64,000 nucleotides of DNA from Mytilus galloprovincialis (GCF_965363235.1 NC_134840.1:91276416-91340415), one strand, 5' to 3'; positions 21,574-32,760 are shown, counted from the stretch's first letter. Notes: generated from the sequence alone by a model not told the origin. Program-made: numbers and translations.

Positions 21574-22229
21574 CAACAACAGCAGAGGGTCACATCAATT
21601 GACTGGCCTGACGATAAAGACATGTTTTCAAAGATTTCACTATCAAGCATAACTGTAGGATTTTGCCAGTCTAAATCAACATATTTATCTGTGAACAAAT
21701 GTACTATAGCTTCCTATGATGCCTTATTTTCAGACGATAGTGAATTAAACCAGGTTAATGCTGGACCAGTCAAATGTAAATGAAGCGCCGCTATTATGCG
21801 GTTGTCGTCCAGTGGTGAAATTTTATGTAGGGTTGCATATGATTCAAACTCAGCAATAAATAATGCAGCATTTTCATGGGGATAGCCGCCAAATTTCCGA
21901 CAGTTTGCTAGTTTTTCCATCGTGTCTGAAATGGCAAGATTTGAATTACATGTTGAAAAGTTCAAAGGTAGTTTTGGGGACGGAGTAAGTAAATAATTAA
22001 TATCTGGCTGCCGAAGCTGATTTAGCGACAAAAATTCGTCTGATAGAACAGAGTTTGGTTGTTCAAGTTCAAATTCTAGGGAATCGTCAGAGTACTGGGA
22101 CAATGGTGATATAGAAACGGGTAAAGGCAGAAGTGGGGTTTCAGGCGGCTTAATTGATATCAATCCAAATTCGACCTCACTGTCGTACTCGTCATCAGAA
22201 AAATTTGCCGAGAGTTGATTTGAAGTCAT

Positions 22230-22549
22230 TTACAAAATTATGTTACCAACGATCAGGATTACCCTATACATGTAGCGAGTAAATTCTCACATACACATTC
22301 ATAAGATGCCATTTTAATATAAAGAGTAAAAATCAACAGTTGTGGGTCTAGCGAGCTAGAATGATATTTACTTCAGTTTAATTGTATTACGCTTTGTTTA
22401 ATGCCTTGTGTAGCGAGTTAATTTTTACATACACTGAACCACTATACATACAACCATGTTCATGTATCAATACATAGAGCAGCGAGATAAATTCTCACAT
22501 ACAAATCTGAAAATCTGTGAAAAATATACCAATCAGTTAGGTAAATGTT
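22230..22549 (-). other. Spacer between SGNH-like ORF and gag, with a thrice-repeated motif
   Basis: The motif 'tagcgagtaaattctcacat' (plus strand) recurs at 22,273, 22,411 and 22,481 with few changes. No reading frame. Confidence 0.65.
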
Positions 22550-22976
22550 TTAATTACAATCTTTATTAAGCCTTAAACAAAGTCTGAGAAGCCAAAGCTT
22601 CGCTAGTGTAGGTGACGGATGAATCCAATCCAAGTACAGAGCGAAAGATGTACTATAACTCGTTTGTAGATCGTAGTGCCGCTTTCTGGATGCCAAAATG
22701 TCCAAATTGAAATCCGGTGAGTTTTGTCCTAAAAATTCGTTTAAAGTGATGATGTACTTATTCACTTCTAATATCTGCTCATGTAGAATATCGTCCTTCT
22801 TTAAGAACTGGTCGGGGTCAGGGTGGTTATGAAACTTGTTCCACCAGTGAATAGAATAAAACGGAACTTGAAGAAAAATAAGTCGCACTGTTGGGAACTT
22901 GTGTATTAAGGTGTAGATATCCCGTAAATCCTGGCAAACATCTGTTACCACTTGAAAATCAGATGATTTCAAAAAA

Positions 22977-24729
22977 ATATATTTACCAGTCATGAATGTT
23001 AAGTCGGTGTCATCCTGGTTTGCCCACTTTTAATTACATGTATATGTAAACATAGAGGGAATTGTTGTTTTAACAATTATAGTTTATTTCTGAATTATAG
23101 TCATATTTTTTACCTTATATTTTACCTGTAAAATTAAAAAAGAATTTTATATTCTGCTATTAAATCAAGGAAAATGTGCAAAAAAATTCTATATTTTATA
23201 TATATATTTGGCAGGATAATGTATTTTATTAAAAAAAAAATAGGAAAAATGTGTACTAAAATGAATAAATATTTCAATTTATCAACAAATATTTTTAATT
23301 ATTGGTACATTCTGAAAAAAAGGTGAAAAGTAAAATAATGAAACTAAAGATTAAATGGAATAAATCTCATTTGAATATCTTTTAATTTACTCAACTTTTT
23401 TTCAAATTTCAATACAATACACTGTTTCAAAATTTAGCAAAATATAAAATTATCCAATTTTTAACAACTAGAATATAAATGCAACTGTTCAGTAGCCATT
23501 GATCAACAACACCAGTTACAGCTTCAACCAGAAACACTATCTATTGACTACGAGACAGCAACCAACAACGCAACACAGACAGTATGTCCAGGGGTAACCG
23601 TGAAAGGCTGCTTCTTCCACTTCACCCAGTGTATATGGCGAAAGGCACAGAAATATGGACTACAGTCCTATTATAAAGAAAATGAAGACATTACTTAACC
23701 GATACGACGAGTCGCAGTACTACTGGTACCTCTTGTTCCACCCCACCTTGTTGACGATGTTTGGCTAAATACTTTAGAAGACATTAGAGAAACTGAAAAC
23801 ATACCCGCTACACGTTCATTTACAGATTACGTGACAGAGTTTTGGGTTGAAAACTACCGCTTTCTATGGAACCACTATTACACAGAAGGACCCCGCACCA
23901 TGCACAAATCACCTGGAAGGATGGCACAACAAACATAAGAAGCGACTCAAACACGCCCACCCAAACATCTACGAGATCATTGAGCTACTGAAGAAGACAA
24001 AAGCACTAACAAAATGCAACATTATCCTGTATGCAGCAGGAGGAACCCGCCCACCTTAAAGACGACCATACAGAGTAATAGACACCAGACTCATATACAG
24101 ATACCAACAAGGACCCATCAACGTGGTAGATTTTTCTGACGCAACATCCCATCTTCTCCATTTGAACTGAACAATGAAGTGAATTATTGTTAATTGTGAC
24201 TTTGCAAATATATTAAATGTTTTGTTACTTTTGATGTATATATAAAAGATTGTTTCTCATCATTTTACATGTAGTGCCCTTATTACTTTTCTGTGCTTAA
24301 TTGATTTCCTTATGCAATGCATTTATAAAATTAATTAATTTATTAAATAAAGTTTGCAATAAAAGAGTACTCAGTGTATAAATATATTTCTGTCATGAAA
24401 ATCATTCAGAAACTAATGAACATAAAGACACTTTTATAACTGAATATCATTTTTTAGTTATTTGCTGTATATGTATGTTGAATTAATTGATTGAATTGAT
24501 ATTAAAATACTGAGAAAAAATATTTGATTTTTTTTATTATTTTGCTATACAATAAAACAACCTGAATATTTGGAAAACACTTACAAACTATTTACCTAAG
24601 TTGGAACAGACTATACAATTGTATGCTCATTAAACCTTTTGTCTTTTTTGTTTTCATAACTAATAGATAATTGGTAGAATTAAAAGTGGGCAAACCAGGA
24701 ATATATTTACCAGTCATGAATGTTAAGTC
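22977..24729 (+). mobile_element. Nested Mutator-like (MULE) DNA transposon
   Basis: Inverted termini CCTGGTTTGCCCACTTTTAA (left, about 23,013-23,034) and its complement (right, about 24,679-24,700). The host sequence 'ttaccagtcatgaatgtta' occurs on both sides (22,984- and 24,708-), within a 29-bp direct repeat: left copy 22,977-23,005, right copy 24,701-24,729. On the left there are about 7-8 extra bases between the duplication and the terminus, and 29 bp is longer than the usual 8-11 bp for MULEs, so the ends are not fully explained. A MULE transposase remnant lies inside on the plus strand. Confidence 0.75.
23480..24060 (+). pseudogene. MULE transposase C-terminal remnant
   Basis: Broken frames on the plus strand. 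Near 23,595-23,670: VKGCFFHFTQCIWRKAQKYG, matching the GCxFHxxQ-x-x-WRK signature of MULE transposases. Near 23,895-24,010: CTNHLEGWHNKHKKRLKHAH and PNIYEIIELLKK, matching the C-terminal 'TNN-x-x-E-x-WH' signature. Stops and frame changes lie between (for example TAA near 23,697). The catalytic first Asp region is not seen. Confidence 0.7.
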
Positions 24730-25198
24730 ACAGGTGCCCAACCATATAAAAAGAGTAATGTGTATCTGCCCTAAGTCCTGAAATGTCTTCACAGCTTTTT
24801 CTTTCAACCATTGTAAATGCTGTTGTACTGTCGTGCGGGATGTATCCACCATACAATTTTCCGTTCAGGGTGTTTATCTACAGTCTGATCCTTTAAATAC
24901 CTTCCCTTACTGTCGGATAAAAAGACAGGTATATTTTTCAAAGTTCCCACATTTTCTAACCTCGGACTTAAGTTGGTGAGATTTTTCTCGGCTTTAGAAA
25001 TAAGACTCATTCGTGTACAAAAATTTCAACAACCAACGGAAATGTCTCTGTGTAAAAACCATGTGCTTGCCGCCTACGTGTAGTGTCACGCTTCAGTGCA
25101 CGCAAATCGATCCTCGTGGTAATTCACAAAATTATTTCAGTTACACAGTATAAAATTGAAACAAATTGTCAAAAGCGGTTTACAAAACAAATTAATCC

Positions 25199-25216
25199 AT
25201 TTGAAGTCCTCCACCA
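25199..25216 (-). other. Probable primer-binding site
   Basis: Directly inside the 5' LTR the minus strand reads TGGTGGAGGACTTCAA. A TGG start complements the CCA end of a tRNA, as expected for minus-strand priming. I cannot name the tRNA. Confidence 0.5.
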
Positions 25217-25396
25217 TGAGATGTTCTTGCCTTTTACGGGGACTAAATAAATGGACAAGACATCATTACAAACACGTCTTTATTCTCCATAACACGTTCA
25301 TACTAAAGACATCAAAAACAGCATTACGGGTCTGACCTTACACCCTTACCTGGAATAGCCCCGACCTCCAACAGAATTCAACCCTAATACATAACA
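25217..25396 (-). repeat. Gypsy 5' LTR (180 bp)
   Basis: Same sequence as 13,862-14,042 with two differences. On the minus strand it starts TGTTATG and ends CATCTCA. The promoter of the element should lie within it. Confidence 0.95.
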
Positions 25397-25555
25397 CAGT
25401 AAACATGATAAGAAATCTATTCCCAAGAATCACTTATACCGATATAAATATTTTTTGAAAAGTAATTAAAACAGATAACCCTTTTGATATTCTCTTATTT
25501 ATTAGTTTTTCTTATGTTTAATACTGAAAGCGCTTGCACTATTTTTCTACGCTAA

Positions 25556-25730
25556 TTGCGGCAAATACCCGCATGACGTCATGTAAAAAGAATGTTTAAA
25601 ATCGGCGAAGTGGACATGGTTGCAAGGGGAAGGACGAAAAACACTTCTTTGGCCATTTTGCCGCAATTTATTATCATTTTGATATAACAGAAACATATAC
25701 GCAATAGAACGCTATTCATACAGGTAAGTA
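25556..25730 (+). promoter_or_regulatory. Candidate promoter and untranslated first exon
   Basis: A perfect CRE palindrome TGACGTCA at 25,574-25,581 is followed about 140 bp later by a strong 5' splice donor CAG|GTAAGTA (exon end 25,723). In between are 'gacatggttgcaagg' and 'ggccattttgccgcaa'. This arrangement fits a short non-coding first exon of a plus-strand gene, but no downstream coding exon was recognised in the window. Confidence 0.35.
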
Positions 25731-25886
25731 CATTTGCTTATATTTTACGTGCACTTCGTAGTCCGAGATTTCTCAGATTTAGCCATTCATAAGGAATATT
25801 CTACTCAACTCGACAACTGTATGTCTGTAATGGTTTTATACATGCATATATATATCAGATGTCGAATTTTTCTATAGGAGACGATT

Positions 25887-25990
25887 TGACTTGTGCCCGT
25901 CCGAGATTACTCTGACGTCCTACGCTCATGGGCCTAGCTTGTCTTGCAAAACAGCTGTTTGAAGTCCGAGTAAACTCGGACGCATTTCAG
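25887..25990 (+). repeat. Duplicated segment, copy 1
   Basis: 'gtgcccgtccgagattact' to 'gtttgaagtccgagt' recurs at 26,757-26,860 (copy 2) with a small insertion and a few changes. Copy 1 ends in GTCCGAGTAAACTCGGAC, an 18-bp palindrome that copy 2 has lost. Confidence 0.75.
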
Positions 25991-26756
25991 TGACTTGATA
26001 CGCCAGCCGGATAATATTACAGGCTTAAATGGTTAGGCAACAATGATTAATGTCAGTCGCCAGATTCTCCCATGTCGTTGGGGAGGGATGCACTTTGATC
26101 CGTTTGTGGTAGCCAATGGTGATTCAAGAACTTTCTATAAATGGGATTTGGGGGGTGGGTCACTGACTGCCATAACAGAGGGACCCGCTAAAGTCATCTA
26201 TTAGTGTTTACCTGTATAATGAACCAATTTTTTTCACACGAAAAAGGAGGGGGCTGGATCCGCCTATGGTAGCGATGAGCCTCTAAGACAGACATACTTT
26301 AATATGACTATGAGAGTTTTTACCATTTTTTTTACATTGAGTCTATGAGAGAGAAATTATGACTATAACAGTGCTTAGTGCCAAATTACCAAAAAACTTG
26401 AAGGAAGACTATTTCTATAATAGGGTAGGTATGGAAATAGGAAATACACATATATTCTTTTTATTTTGCTTTATGGAAATATGTACTTTTTCATGAAGTT
26501 ATGAATAGTTTTGACAAAAATATGATCGACATAAACCCCACCGAGACGATTAACCACCATCAATATGGCCATGGCCAGTAAAAATATTGGGTCCCCCTAA
26601 ACAACCTATAGGAAAACCAATAAAATGCATCACTGGTAAGAATCCTTTGAGTTCAAGAAAAATAAAGTATGAAAAACTTAATTTAAGATTGAGTTTCGGT
26701 CTAGAAAATTGAATGTGTCGTTTGCCTCTTTTTTGCAAGGGTAAAAAAAAACAGTT

Positions 26757-26860
26757 AACTTGTGCCCGTCCGAGATTACTTTGAGTCTTAACTTCCTACG
26801 CTCATGGGCCTAGCTTGTCTTGCAAAACAGCCGTTTGAAGTCCGAGTTATATCTGAGTAA
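26757..26860 (+). repeat. Duplicated segment, copy 2
   Basis: See 25,887-25,990. The 767 bp between the copies hold no recognised gene. Confidence 0.75.
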
Positions 26861-26864
26861 TGGT

Positions 26865-27005
26865 ATGATTGCTAATAAGATAACTCTCCACCGGACTGAG
26901 ACCAAATAATATAGCACATTCATGACTAAGCAGTTTACAATTAAATGTCAGCATATGGCCTCCAACAATGAACAAAACTCATACCGCATAGTCATATATG
27001 AATAA
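26865..27005 (-). repeat. Dispersed repeat family M, inverted diverged copy
   Basis: 'ggtatgattgctaataag', 'taactctccaccggactga' and 'ctcataccgcatagtcata' are the reverse complement of the end of the copies at 30.9 and 59.9 kb. Confidence 0.7.
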
Positions 27006-29217
27006 GAGTGAATGTAAAATTTAAAATACTATGTTTTAAAAGAAAGAAACGCTTATCATACATAACAGATTTACCGATTTCAAAATAAATTTACTCTAAT
27101 ATATATATATACATTTTGTACTTAGCTTACTGGCAGGAATTAATAATAATAGGTTACATAGTTTATGGGTCAAGCTAGTCTTACAAATATGCCTCGGAGT
27201 CATCTTTTCATAAATGATTTTAAGCTGATATTTTCGTGATTTATTTCTTCTTTTTTTTTAAACGAAGCTCGGTGGAAGCTTGATAATAAAAGCAATACAT
27301 AGCAAATTTGTAAAATGAATGAAAAGAAAATACGAAAATTAAGGAAAATGTAAATATCGCTTCAAGAGTTTTGTGTTCCAGGACTAGGCTTAAATAAAAA
27401 AAATAAAAAACCACACAAATTAAGGTGTTAACCGAATACACCCTTAGATGGGAATTAAATTTCACGAAAGTCACTAAATACATGTAGGATGTATTTCTAA
27501 AAAAATAAATTTGATGAAATTGAACACTTTTCTCCCTTTCATAATGTACAGTATAGACCTGGATGTTGTTCCATAGAAAATCAATTGAACGTGTGGTTCA
27601 TATGTGTTTTGAATAGTTTTTAACGACTACACAGAAACAACAGGCATATATTGGTGTGGAAAACTCAATTTAAAAGAAGCTTAAATGAAGGTTTTCTTCG
27701 AATAATAATGCGTTTTGTAGGGAAGGACAAGTATTTTATTTTTAATATCAACCACGAGTGAGAAAGCAATCTTTAAATTTAATTCTACATCATTATGACA
27801 TCATACATAAATATTTACTTTCTGTTCCCTAGTGTTGTGATGTTACAACGAAAAATTATTCTTGATAATCTTTCATATAGTTATTATTTCTCTTTTAAAC
27901 ATTTGTAAAGAAGTGGCTTCACCTTTCTGGTTATTATTCATGTGTTGTGTATTAATGTATCGCAACACTTTATAGTTATTGGACAGGTTAAACTCAGACG
28001 ACGAATCATCCAAACAGCACCAGATCTTTTGTGATTCCAGCTGATTTCAGATTACTAGCAATACATGATAATAGAAAGTACGAAAGTTCCAGTTCGTGTA
28101 ACTGATTTGATTAAATTATTAACAAATATTGAAATATTAAAATACAGAAAAAAGATACAAGTTTAATAATGATTGTAATAAAGAAAATGTAAGTTTTGTT
28201 AATGAAATGAAAGGCTCAAGTACTAGAAGATCCTGACATGATGTACTGACTCATTTGAAGATGTATACAGCAAGTCCAGAGATACTGACAATATCCAGTA
28301 CGTACAGATCATAGACACTGTGCACCAGTATCGATAATAGATTTTTTTTTAAATATTGCATTGTGGTACATGTTTTATTGTATACAGGCAATTGCGGGAA
28401 ACAAATCTCCTTAATTTATACATTGAATGCCAATGGGGTTTCTCATAGACACAAAACAAATTTATTATGCAGGTTTACATATAACGCACTTCATAATTAG
28501 CATTTTAATACAGGTACAGTCAGCAATCCGTTTTGTAGAGTGTTTATCCTGGATGACTTAGTTAATCAGACATTCCCAAGGTTGATGGTCATTGGGCATA
28601 TTCATTTGATTGATAATATGCAATACAATATGAGCAGCTTTTTTTTCAATTTTGTCCAAATCATATGTGTGATTGTCCTGTAAAAAAGAATCTAGTCCAG
28701 TAAAAAAGAATGTCCAGTTGATTTCTGAAAGCCTTGGGAACTACTAAACTTGATATGATTTCAGCAATTGCATTAAGCTTATTTTCAAAAAAAATATTCT
28801 ATGAACATTCGAAACATGAGCATATCCGATTTGAAAATTGTAGTCCTGATGTCATGTATTGTCTCGAGACCACAATAGTCAATAAAATGTATACATCAGG
28901 TTTTACATAATGGTAGGACAGAAAAATTAAAATTGGCTAATTATTGGAAACTTACCGGTAGTACATTGACATAGTTTTATAAATATCAAATAGTTAACAT
29001 CAGCATTCACATGGTAAACTAGCACTTTACAATTCAGACTCAGTTTGTTGGTCAAGTATACATTTCACACTCTGACCTATGATGTCACATTCTCAATATG
29101 CATTAAACTGGCCACTGGACATGAACAAAGACAACAAATATAATCTTCCCGGCATTCATCAGCAGCTTTTTTTTATGTTTACTTGATTGTTTTCACATGC
29201 ATTCAACACACATCAAA
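27006..29217. other. Non-coding DNA
   Basis: AT-rich; no coding region, RNA gene or clear repeat boundary that I can support. An 80-codon minus frame at 27,241-27,483 is mostly Phe/Tyr/Ser-rich and looks like AT-driven chance. Confidence 0.45.
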
Positions 29218-29559
29218 GCATCCAGATATTTTGGGATGCCAGCATCCGGATATTTTGGGATGCCAGCATCCAGATATATTAGGATGCCAGCATGCGGATA
29301 TATTGGGATGCCAGCATCCAGATATATTGGTATGCTAGCATCCCGATATGTTGAGATGCCAGCATCCAGATATATTGGGATGCCAGCATCCAGATATTTT
29401 GAGATGCCAGCATCCAGAAATATTGGGATGCCAGCATCCGGATATTTTGGGATGTCAGCATCCAGATATATTGTGATGCCAGCATGCGGATATATTGGGA
29501 TGCCAGCATCCGGATATTTTGGGATGCCAATATCTATAAATAATTGGAAGCCAGCATCC
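29218..29559. repeat. 24-bp palindromic minisatellite B, about 14 units
   Basis: Unit GGATGCCAGCATCC plus a 10-bp linker such as GGATATTTTG or AGATATATTG. Same architecture and palindrome arms as minisatellite A at 13.2 kb, with centre CA instead of TG. Open frames on both strands follow from the 24-bp period. Confidence 0.92.
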
Positions 29560-30898
29560 AAACGTTGAGGTATTCAATATGAAATTAAAAGAATTACATC
29601 AGCATCTATCGAAGGTGGAGATGCAATTTTAATAATTTTCTTCACTATCCGCAGACACTTTTTTGAAATATGCTATGTACAGAAATAAGAAGTGCTTTTT
29701 ATACAAAACAATTTCACAACTACAAAAGTTATAAAATATAATTGAGAGAGCATCCATAATCTTTAAGACCCAATAAAATCCATTATGTAGCATCTACTAT
29801 TCATAGAAATAAATTAATCAGTAGGATTTTTGGTAAAATGAACATATGTTGATACTTAAACAAATGCAATATAGTAGAAATACTCTGAATATGGAACATG
29901 GCCGTAACATTTTCTCTGGACATTGAAAAATTTAGTAGAATACAACATAATTTTACCTTAAAAATTCAAAAATTGTCAAAAAATTCTCTTTTAGCATATG
30001 AGAATTACAAATTTTAGTTGAGAACCCATTATACATAAAATTCACCATTAAAAACCGGTAGAAAAATATAACATGATATCAATTTATGAATAGGTGGGCG
30101 GGTTAAATTGCCCTCTCAACGATAAAGATTGTTGATCGACGCTTCAACTCAAAATTCAAAAATAATATAATAAGAACTAAGAATTTACCGTGTGAAAACA
30201 AATCTTGGAGTGAAGAAAAAACGTTATGTTATTCCAGAGATACATAAAAGTGAGTAGATTTCAACTGATAATCCAATAAGAATAACACACTTAGGATCAC
30301 GGAAAGAAGGTGGCAATTAAACAAATCAAATCGAAATTTGTCAAGAGCAGAAAAATAATAAAAAATGTAAATTTCTTTCTCAGTAATTAATCATCTTGAT
30401 TAAAACAAAAATTTCCAGAGAGTTAAGCATGTATTTAGATCGTCAGATATCAGATAGAAAGGATAATTTCAGTTGGTACATACTCTTGCAGTTGACAGAT
30501 TCAGCGAGTTGAAACACATAATTTTTCATTTTTTAGGTCAATTACATTAAAAGGTAGGTTGACAAATACAGTTCAATATTATCATTTTGCGAAACCATAT
30601 AAAGATTTGATGCTGATAACGAATGCAAAAACCTTTGAAAGTATTACAAAGTCTGTGGTTTATGTAATCGCGTTAAGCAATATTTTTGTTAGTTAATGCA
30701 AGGTAACTATCACATATGCCTCATTAGAATGTATTCTAGAAAACCTTATTAGTTGTAGAAAGTACAAAAAATAGAATCTTATTAGGTGTGGAATGTACAC
30801 AAAGTAGAATGCGAGAGAAAGGAAAATCGCCATATAAAAAGGAAGAATGATATCGTTCCTTTCTATTTAAATTTGCCATATGTTTAAAAATGGATATT
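29560..30898. other. Non-coding DNA
   Basis: AT-rich. Only short local duplications seen ('ttattaggtgtggaatgtac' resembles 'ttattagttgtagaaagtac', near 30,780 and 30,747). Confidence 0.45.
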
Positions 30899-31284
30899 AA
30901 TATAGTTCGTTCTTATGATGTACTGGTACACCACTGTTCCAGGTTAAGGGGAGGATTCGGATCCCGCTTACATGATTAACCCCGCCACATTCTCTATGTA
31001 TGCGCCTGTCCCAAGTCAGGGGCCTGTATTCCAGTGGTTGTCGTTTGTTTATGTGTCGCGTATTTGTTTTTCGTTCATTTATTATACATAAATTAGGCCG
31101 TTGGTTTTCTCGTTTGAATTGTTTTATATTATCATTTCGGGGCCTTTTAAAGCTGACTTTGCAGTATGGGCTTTGCTCATTGTTAAAGGTCTTACGGTGA
31201 CCTATGTTTGTTAATTTCTGTGTCATCTTGGTCTATTGTGGAGAGTTGTCCCATTAGCAATCATACCACATCTACTTTTTTCAT
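30899..31284 (+). repeat. Dispersed repeat family M, near full-length copy
   Basis: Runs from 'agttcgttcttatgatgt' to 'atcataccacatctac'. It matches 59,946-60,312 throughout, and partial copies at 12.3, 26.9, 33.4, 55.3 and 61.6 kb. I recall it as one of the most common mussel repeats. The 109-codon minus and 66-codon plus frames in it are chance. Confidence 0.85.
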
Positions 31285-32580
31285 ATAAACAACAGTCTTA
31301 TTAGGTTTGTTTTGTATAAATAAATTTATCATATTTTATAAACTTGGGATAATTAACAGGAATTACATTATCATAGTATCTACTTAAAGTGTTAATTTCT
31401 CTTTAAATTTCTCTTACTAAAGTTTTCATGCATGAACATTCGAGTTTAATTTAACAATATATAGTTTTGTCATGATTTACATAATATTGCTAATCCAGAA
31501 ACAAAATAATTAATGATGTTTTCGCATATCTAGGAACACCAGTTCATATATTTTTGACCGTTTAATATTGTAATTAATAGATGCATCCAGAAATAAAAGC
31601 AACAATTGTTAACCAATGAATCTACACATAAAAGTTAAAACAAGTAGAAGTATGATGAATGCTTCCTGTCATCTCTAGTTCTACTTCCAAGACTCATCTA
31701 CCAGTACTCAATCATCGAGGTTAGCGGGCTGCCAAGCTGACCAAACTGTCCCTGAAAGCAGCCGTTGTGAAGAAATATCATCAAAAACAACTCACCAAAA
31801 CCAAGATGGCGACCTCCAAAATGGCGTCTACCACCTTTTCCTGACCGATGGCACAAATTTATTTAAACGCTCACCAATCGCCTTCGAGCACCGAGCCGAC
31901 CGTGCGAGGGCTGTATAGTCAGTCAAGGTCGTTTATAACTTCAATTTGTTTGTTTGATTGGTTCCTGTTAGATTATTGCGGATCTTAGCGTTACACGAAG
32001 GTTGTGAGTAGGTTAAAAAGAAACGTTACAGTTCAGTGTTCTAGGAACGTTTCCTTTTAACGTTGTGTGGAAATGTTACAAATGATACATTGTAGAAACG
32101 TTTAATATTAGTTACTTTTAAACGTTACTTGAGAAACAGTCATTCTGTTAATCAAGCATATTCTGATAAGGTTGACCAGATGTTAGCCACATTGCAAAGA
32201 TAGTTGCTGTAGTAATTAAGGCTATAGAAAATCTAAATGTTACAGGATGGTCACTTTTGAGGTTATTTCCTGTCGTGTATTTGTAAGATATGTGTCCTTT
32301 GTGTGATATGAGACAAATACACATCGTGTTGGTCAACCAATTCGTGATGCTAAAGGTTAACATTTTAAAGTATCAATTTCAGTCTTTTTCCAAATTACTC
32401 TGTCAGAACAGTTTTTGTATCTGCAGAACACCCCTGTCCATGAATTCAAAAGTACTGCTTAAAAATTGGACGTTTACAACGGAACAGCTAATAACATCAC
32501 ATTTTTATAGATCTTTCTGTTTTTGAGTTAGCCATCATATTCATTATTCATTATACAGATGAAGATATAAAGCAGATCTT
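31285..32580. other. Non-coding DNA with a GATGGCG-rich spot
   Basis: At 31,804-31,830 'aagatggcgacc' and 'aaaatggcgtc' lie close together; both resemble YY1-type initiator-proximal motifs and the first begins a 12-codon upstream-type frame ending TGA. Around 32,021-32,125 short phrases based on AACGTT recur. No gene recognised. Confidence 0.35.
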
Positions 32581-32760
32581 TTTGTTGCGGTAGTATCCTT
32601 ATTTTTAGGTTCAATGTGATTTATCCGAACCAAGACATCATTTTGTGCGGTAATATCCTTTTTTTAAAGTTCAACTTGATATATTCGAACCAAGTCATCA
32701 TTTCGTGCGGTAGTATCCTTATTTTTAAGTTCAACGTGATATATCCGATACAAGCACTCA
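32581..32760 (+). repeat. 60-bp tandem triplication
   Basis: Three units of exactly 60 bp (32,581, 32,641, 32,701), each with 'tgcggtagtatccttattt' and 'caacgtgatatatccga' variants. Five or six differences between neighbours. Confidence 0.9.

Larger units (their letters stand above)
20423..21585. mobile_element. Nested repeat insertion in gag with 147-bp tandem array
   Basis: Splits the gag frame. The left part ('gaatggaaatggggaatgtg', 'caaagagacaacaacccg', 20,430-20,480) is the reverse complement of the end of the dispersed repeats at 35.8-36.06 and 37.15-37.40 kb. It is followed by a satellite of about six units, then a GCC-rich stretch (21,499-21,525) and a 35-bp hairpin. I cannot fix the exact ends or a target duplication, so the element class is unknown; two nested repeats are possible. 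Confidence 0.7.
19812..22229 (-). pseudogene. gag: Gypsy gag with two zinc knuckles, interrupted
   Basis: ATG at 22,229 starts an acidic, Ser/Pro/Leu-rich N-terminus, then a capsid-like region (KFGGYPHENAALFIAEFESY, LTGPALTWFNSL). TAG at 21,714-21,716 interrupts, and the same frame continues (YVDLDWQNPTVML) to about 21,590. After a nested repeat it resumes near 20,425 (KPDHEILVKFIKGLPEQLAF, a capsid C-terminal helix), a Gln/Arg-rich stretch with a duplicated QQ-TVVSRQPT motif, then after a one-base shift near 19,960 two CX2CX4HX4C knuckles (CFNCNSPNHIKRYC at 19,955-19,914; CQLCDQNGHSAVNC at 19,874-19,833). Gag ends TGA at 19,812. Gag packages RNA; the knuckles bind nucleic acid. This copy has a nonsense codon, an insertion and a frameshift. 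Confidence 0.88.
22550..25010 (-). pseudogene. Extra gypsy ORF ahead of gag: SGNH/GDSL-hydrolase-like, split by a transposon
   Basis: Three pieces in order on the minus strand. 25,010-24,804: an N-terminus with IPVFLSDSKGRYLK (block I-like, nucleophile Ser candidate) and KIVWW. 24,852-24,700, after a one-base shift: ITLFIWLGTCDLTF (block III-like, with Cys where Asn is usual). 22,993-22,550, beyond a nested Mutator-like element: VRLIFLQVPFYSIHWWN, many charged residues, then LYLDWIHPSPTLAKLWLLRL (block V-like Asp and His) and a stop. Together about 250 residues, the size of a compact SGNH domain. I recall similar uncharacterised proteins in aquatic invertebrates but could not check. It lies between the 5' LTR and gag, in the same orientation, so it belongs to the element. 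Function unknown; a lipase/esterase or RNA-associated role is only inferred. Confidence 0.65.
13862..25396 (-). mobile_element. Complete Ty3/gypsy LTR retrotransposon with nested insertions
   Basis: Two near-identical LTRs (13,862-14,042 and 25,217-25,396) in TG...CA form, flanked by the 4-bp direct repeat CAGT (13,858-13,861; 25,397-25,400). Reading on the minus strand: 5' LTR, 'TGG' primer-site start, SGNH-like ORF, gag, -1 frameshift site, pol (protease, reverse transcriptase, RNase H, integrase, chromodomain-like tail), about 1 kb of 3' untranslated DNA, polypurine tract, 3' LTR. RT-before-integrase order assigns it to Ty3/gypsy. Removing a nested Mutator-like transposon (about 1.7 kb) and a satellite repeat (about 1.1 kb) leaves roughly 8.7 kb. 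The reading frames carry stops and frameshifts, so this copy is not autonomous. Confidence 0.95.

Noticed and set aside
20423..21585. Helitron
   Set aside because: A hairpin near one end is suggestive, but I find no 5' TC or 3' CTRR end and no insertion between A and T.
21495..21698. Arg-rich minus-strand protein
   Set aside because: The Arg-rich end is the GCC-rich part of the nested repeat; only the first part is gag.
29193..29568. 122-123-codon frames on both strands of array B
   Set aside because: Same reason as for array A; period 24 bp keeps all frames open.
30897..31226. 109-codon minus-strand frame
   Set aside because: Lies wholly in dispersed repeat family M, whose other copies do not keep the frame.
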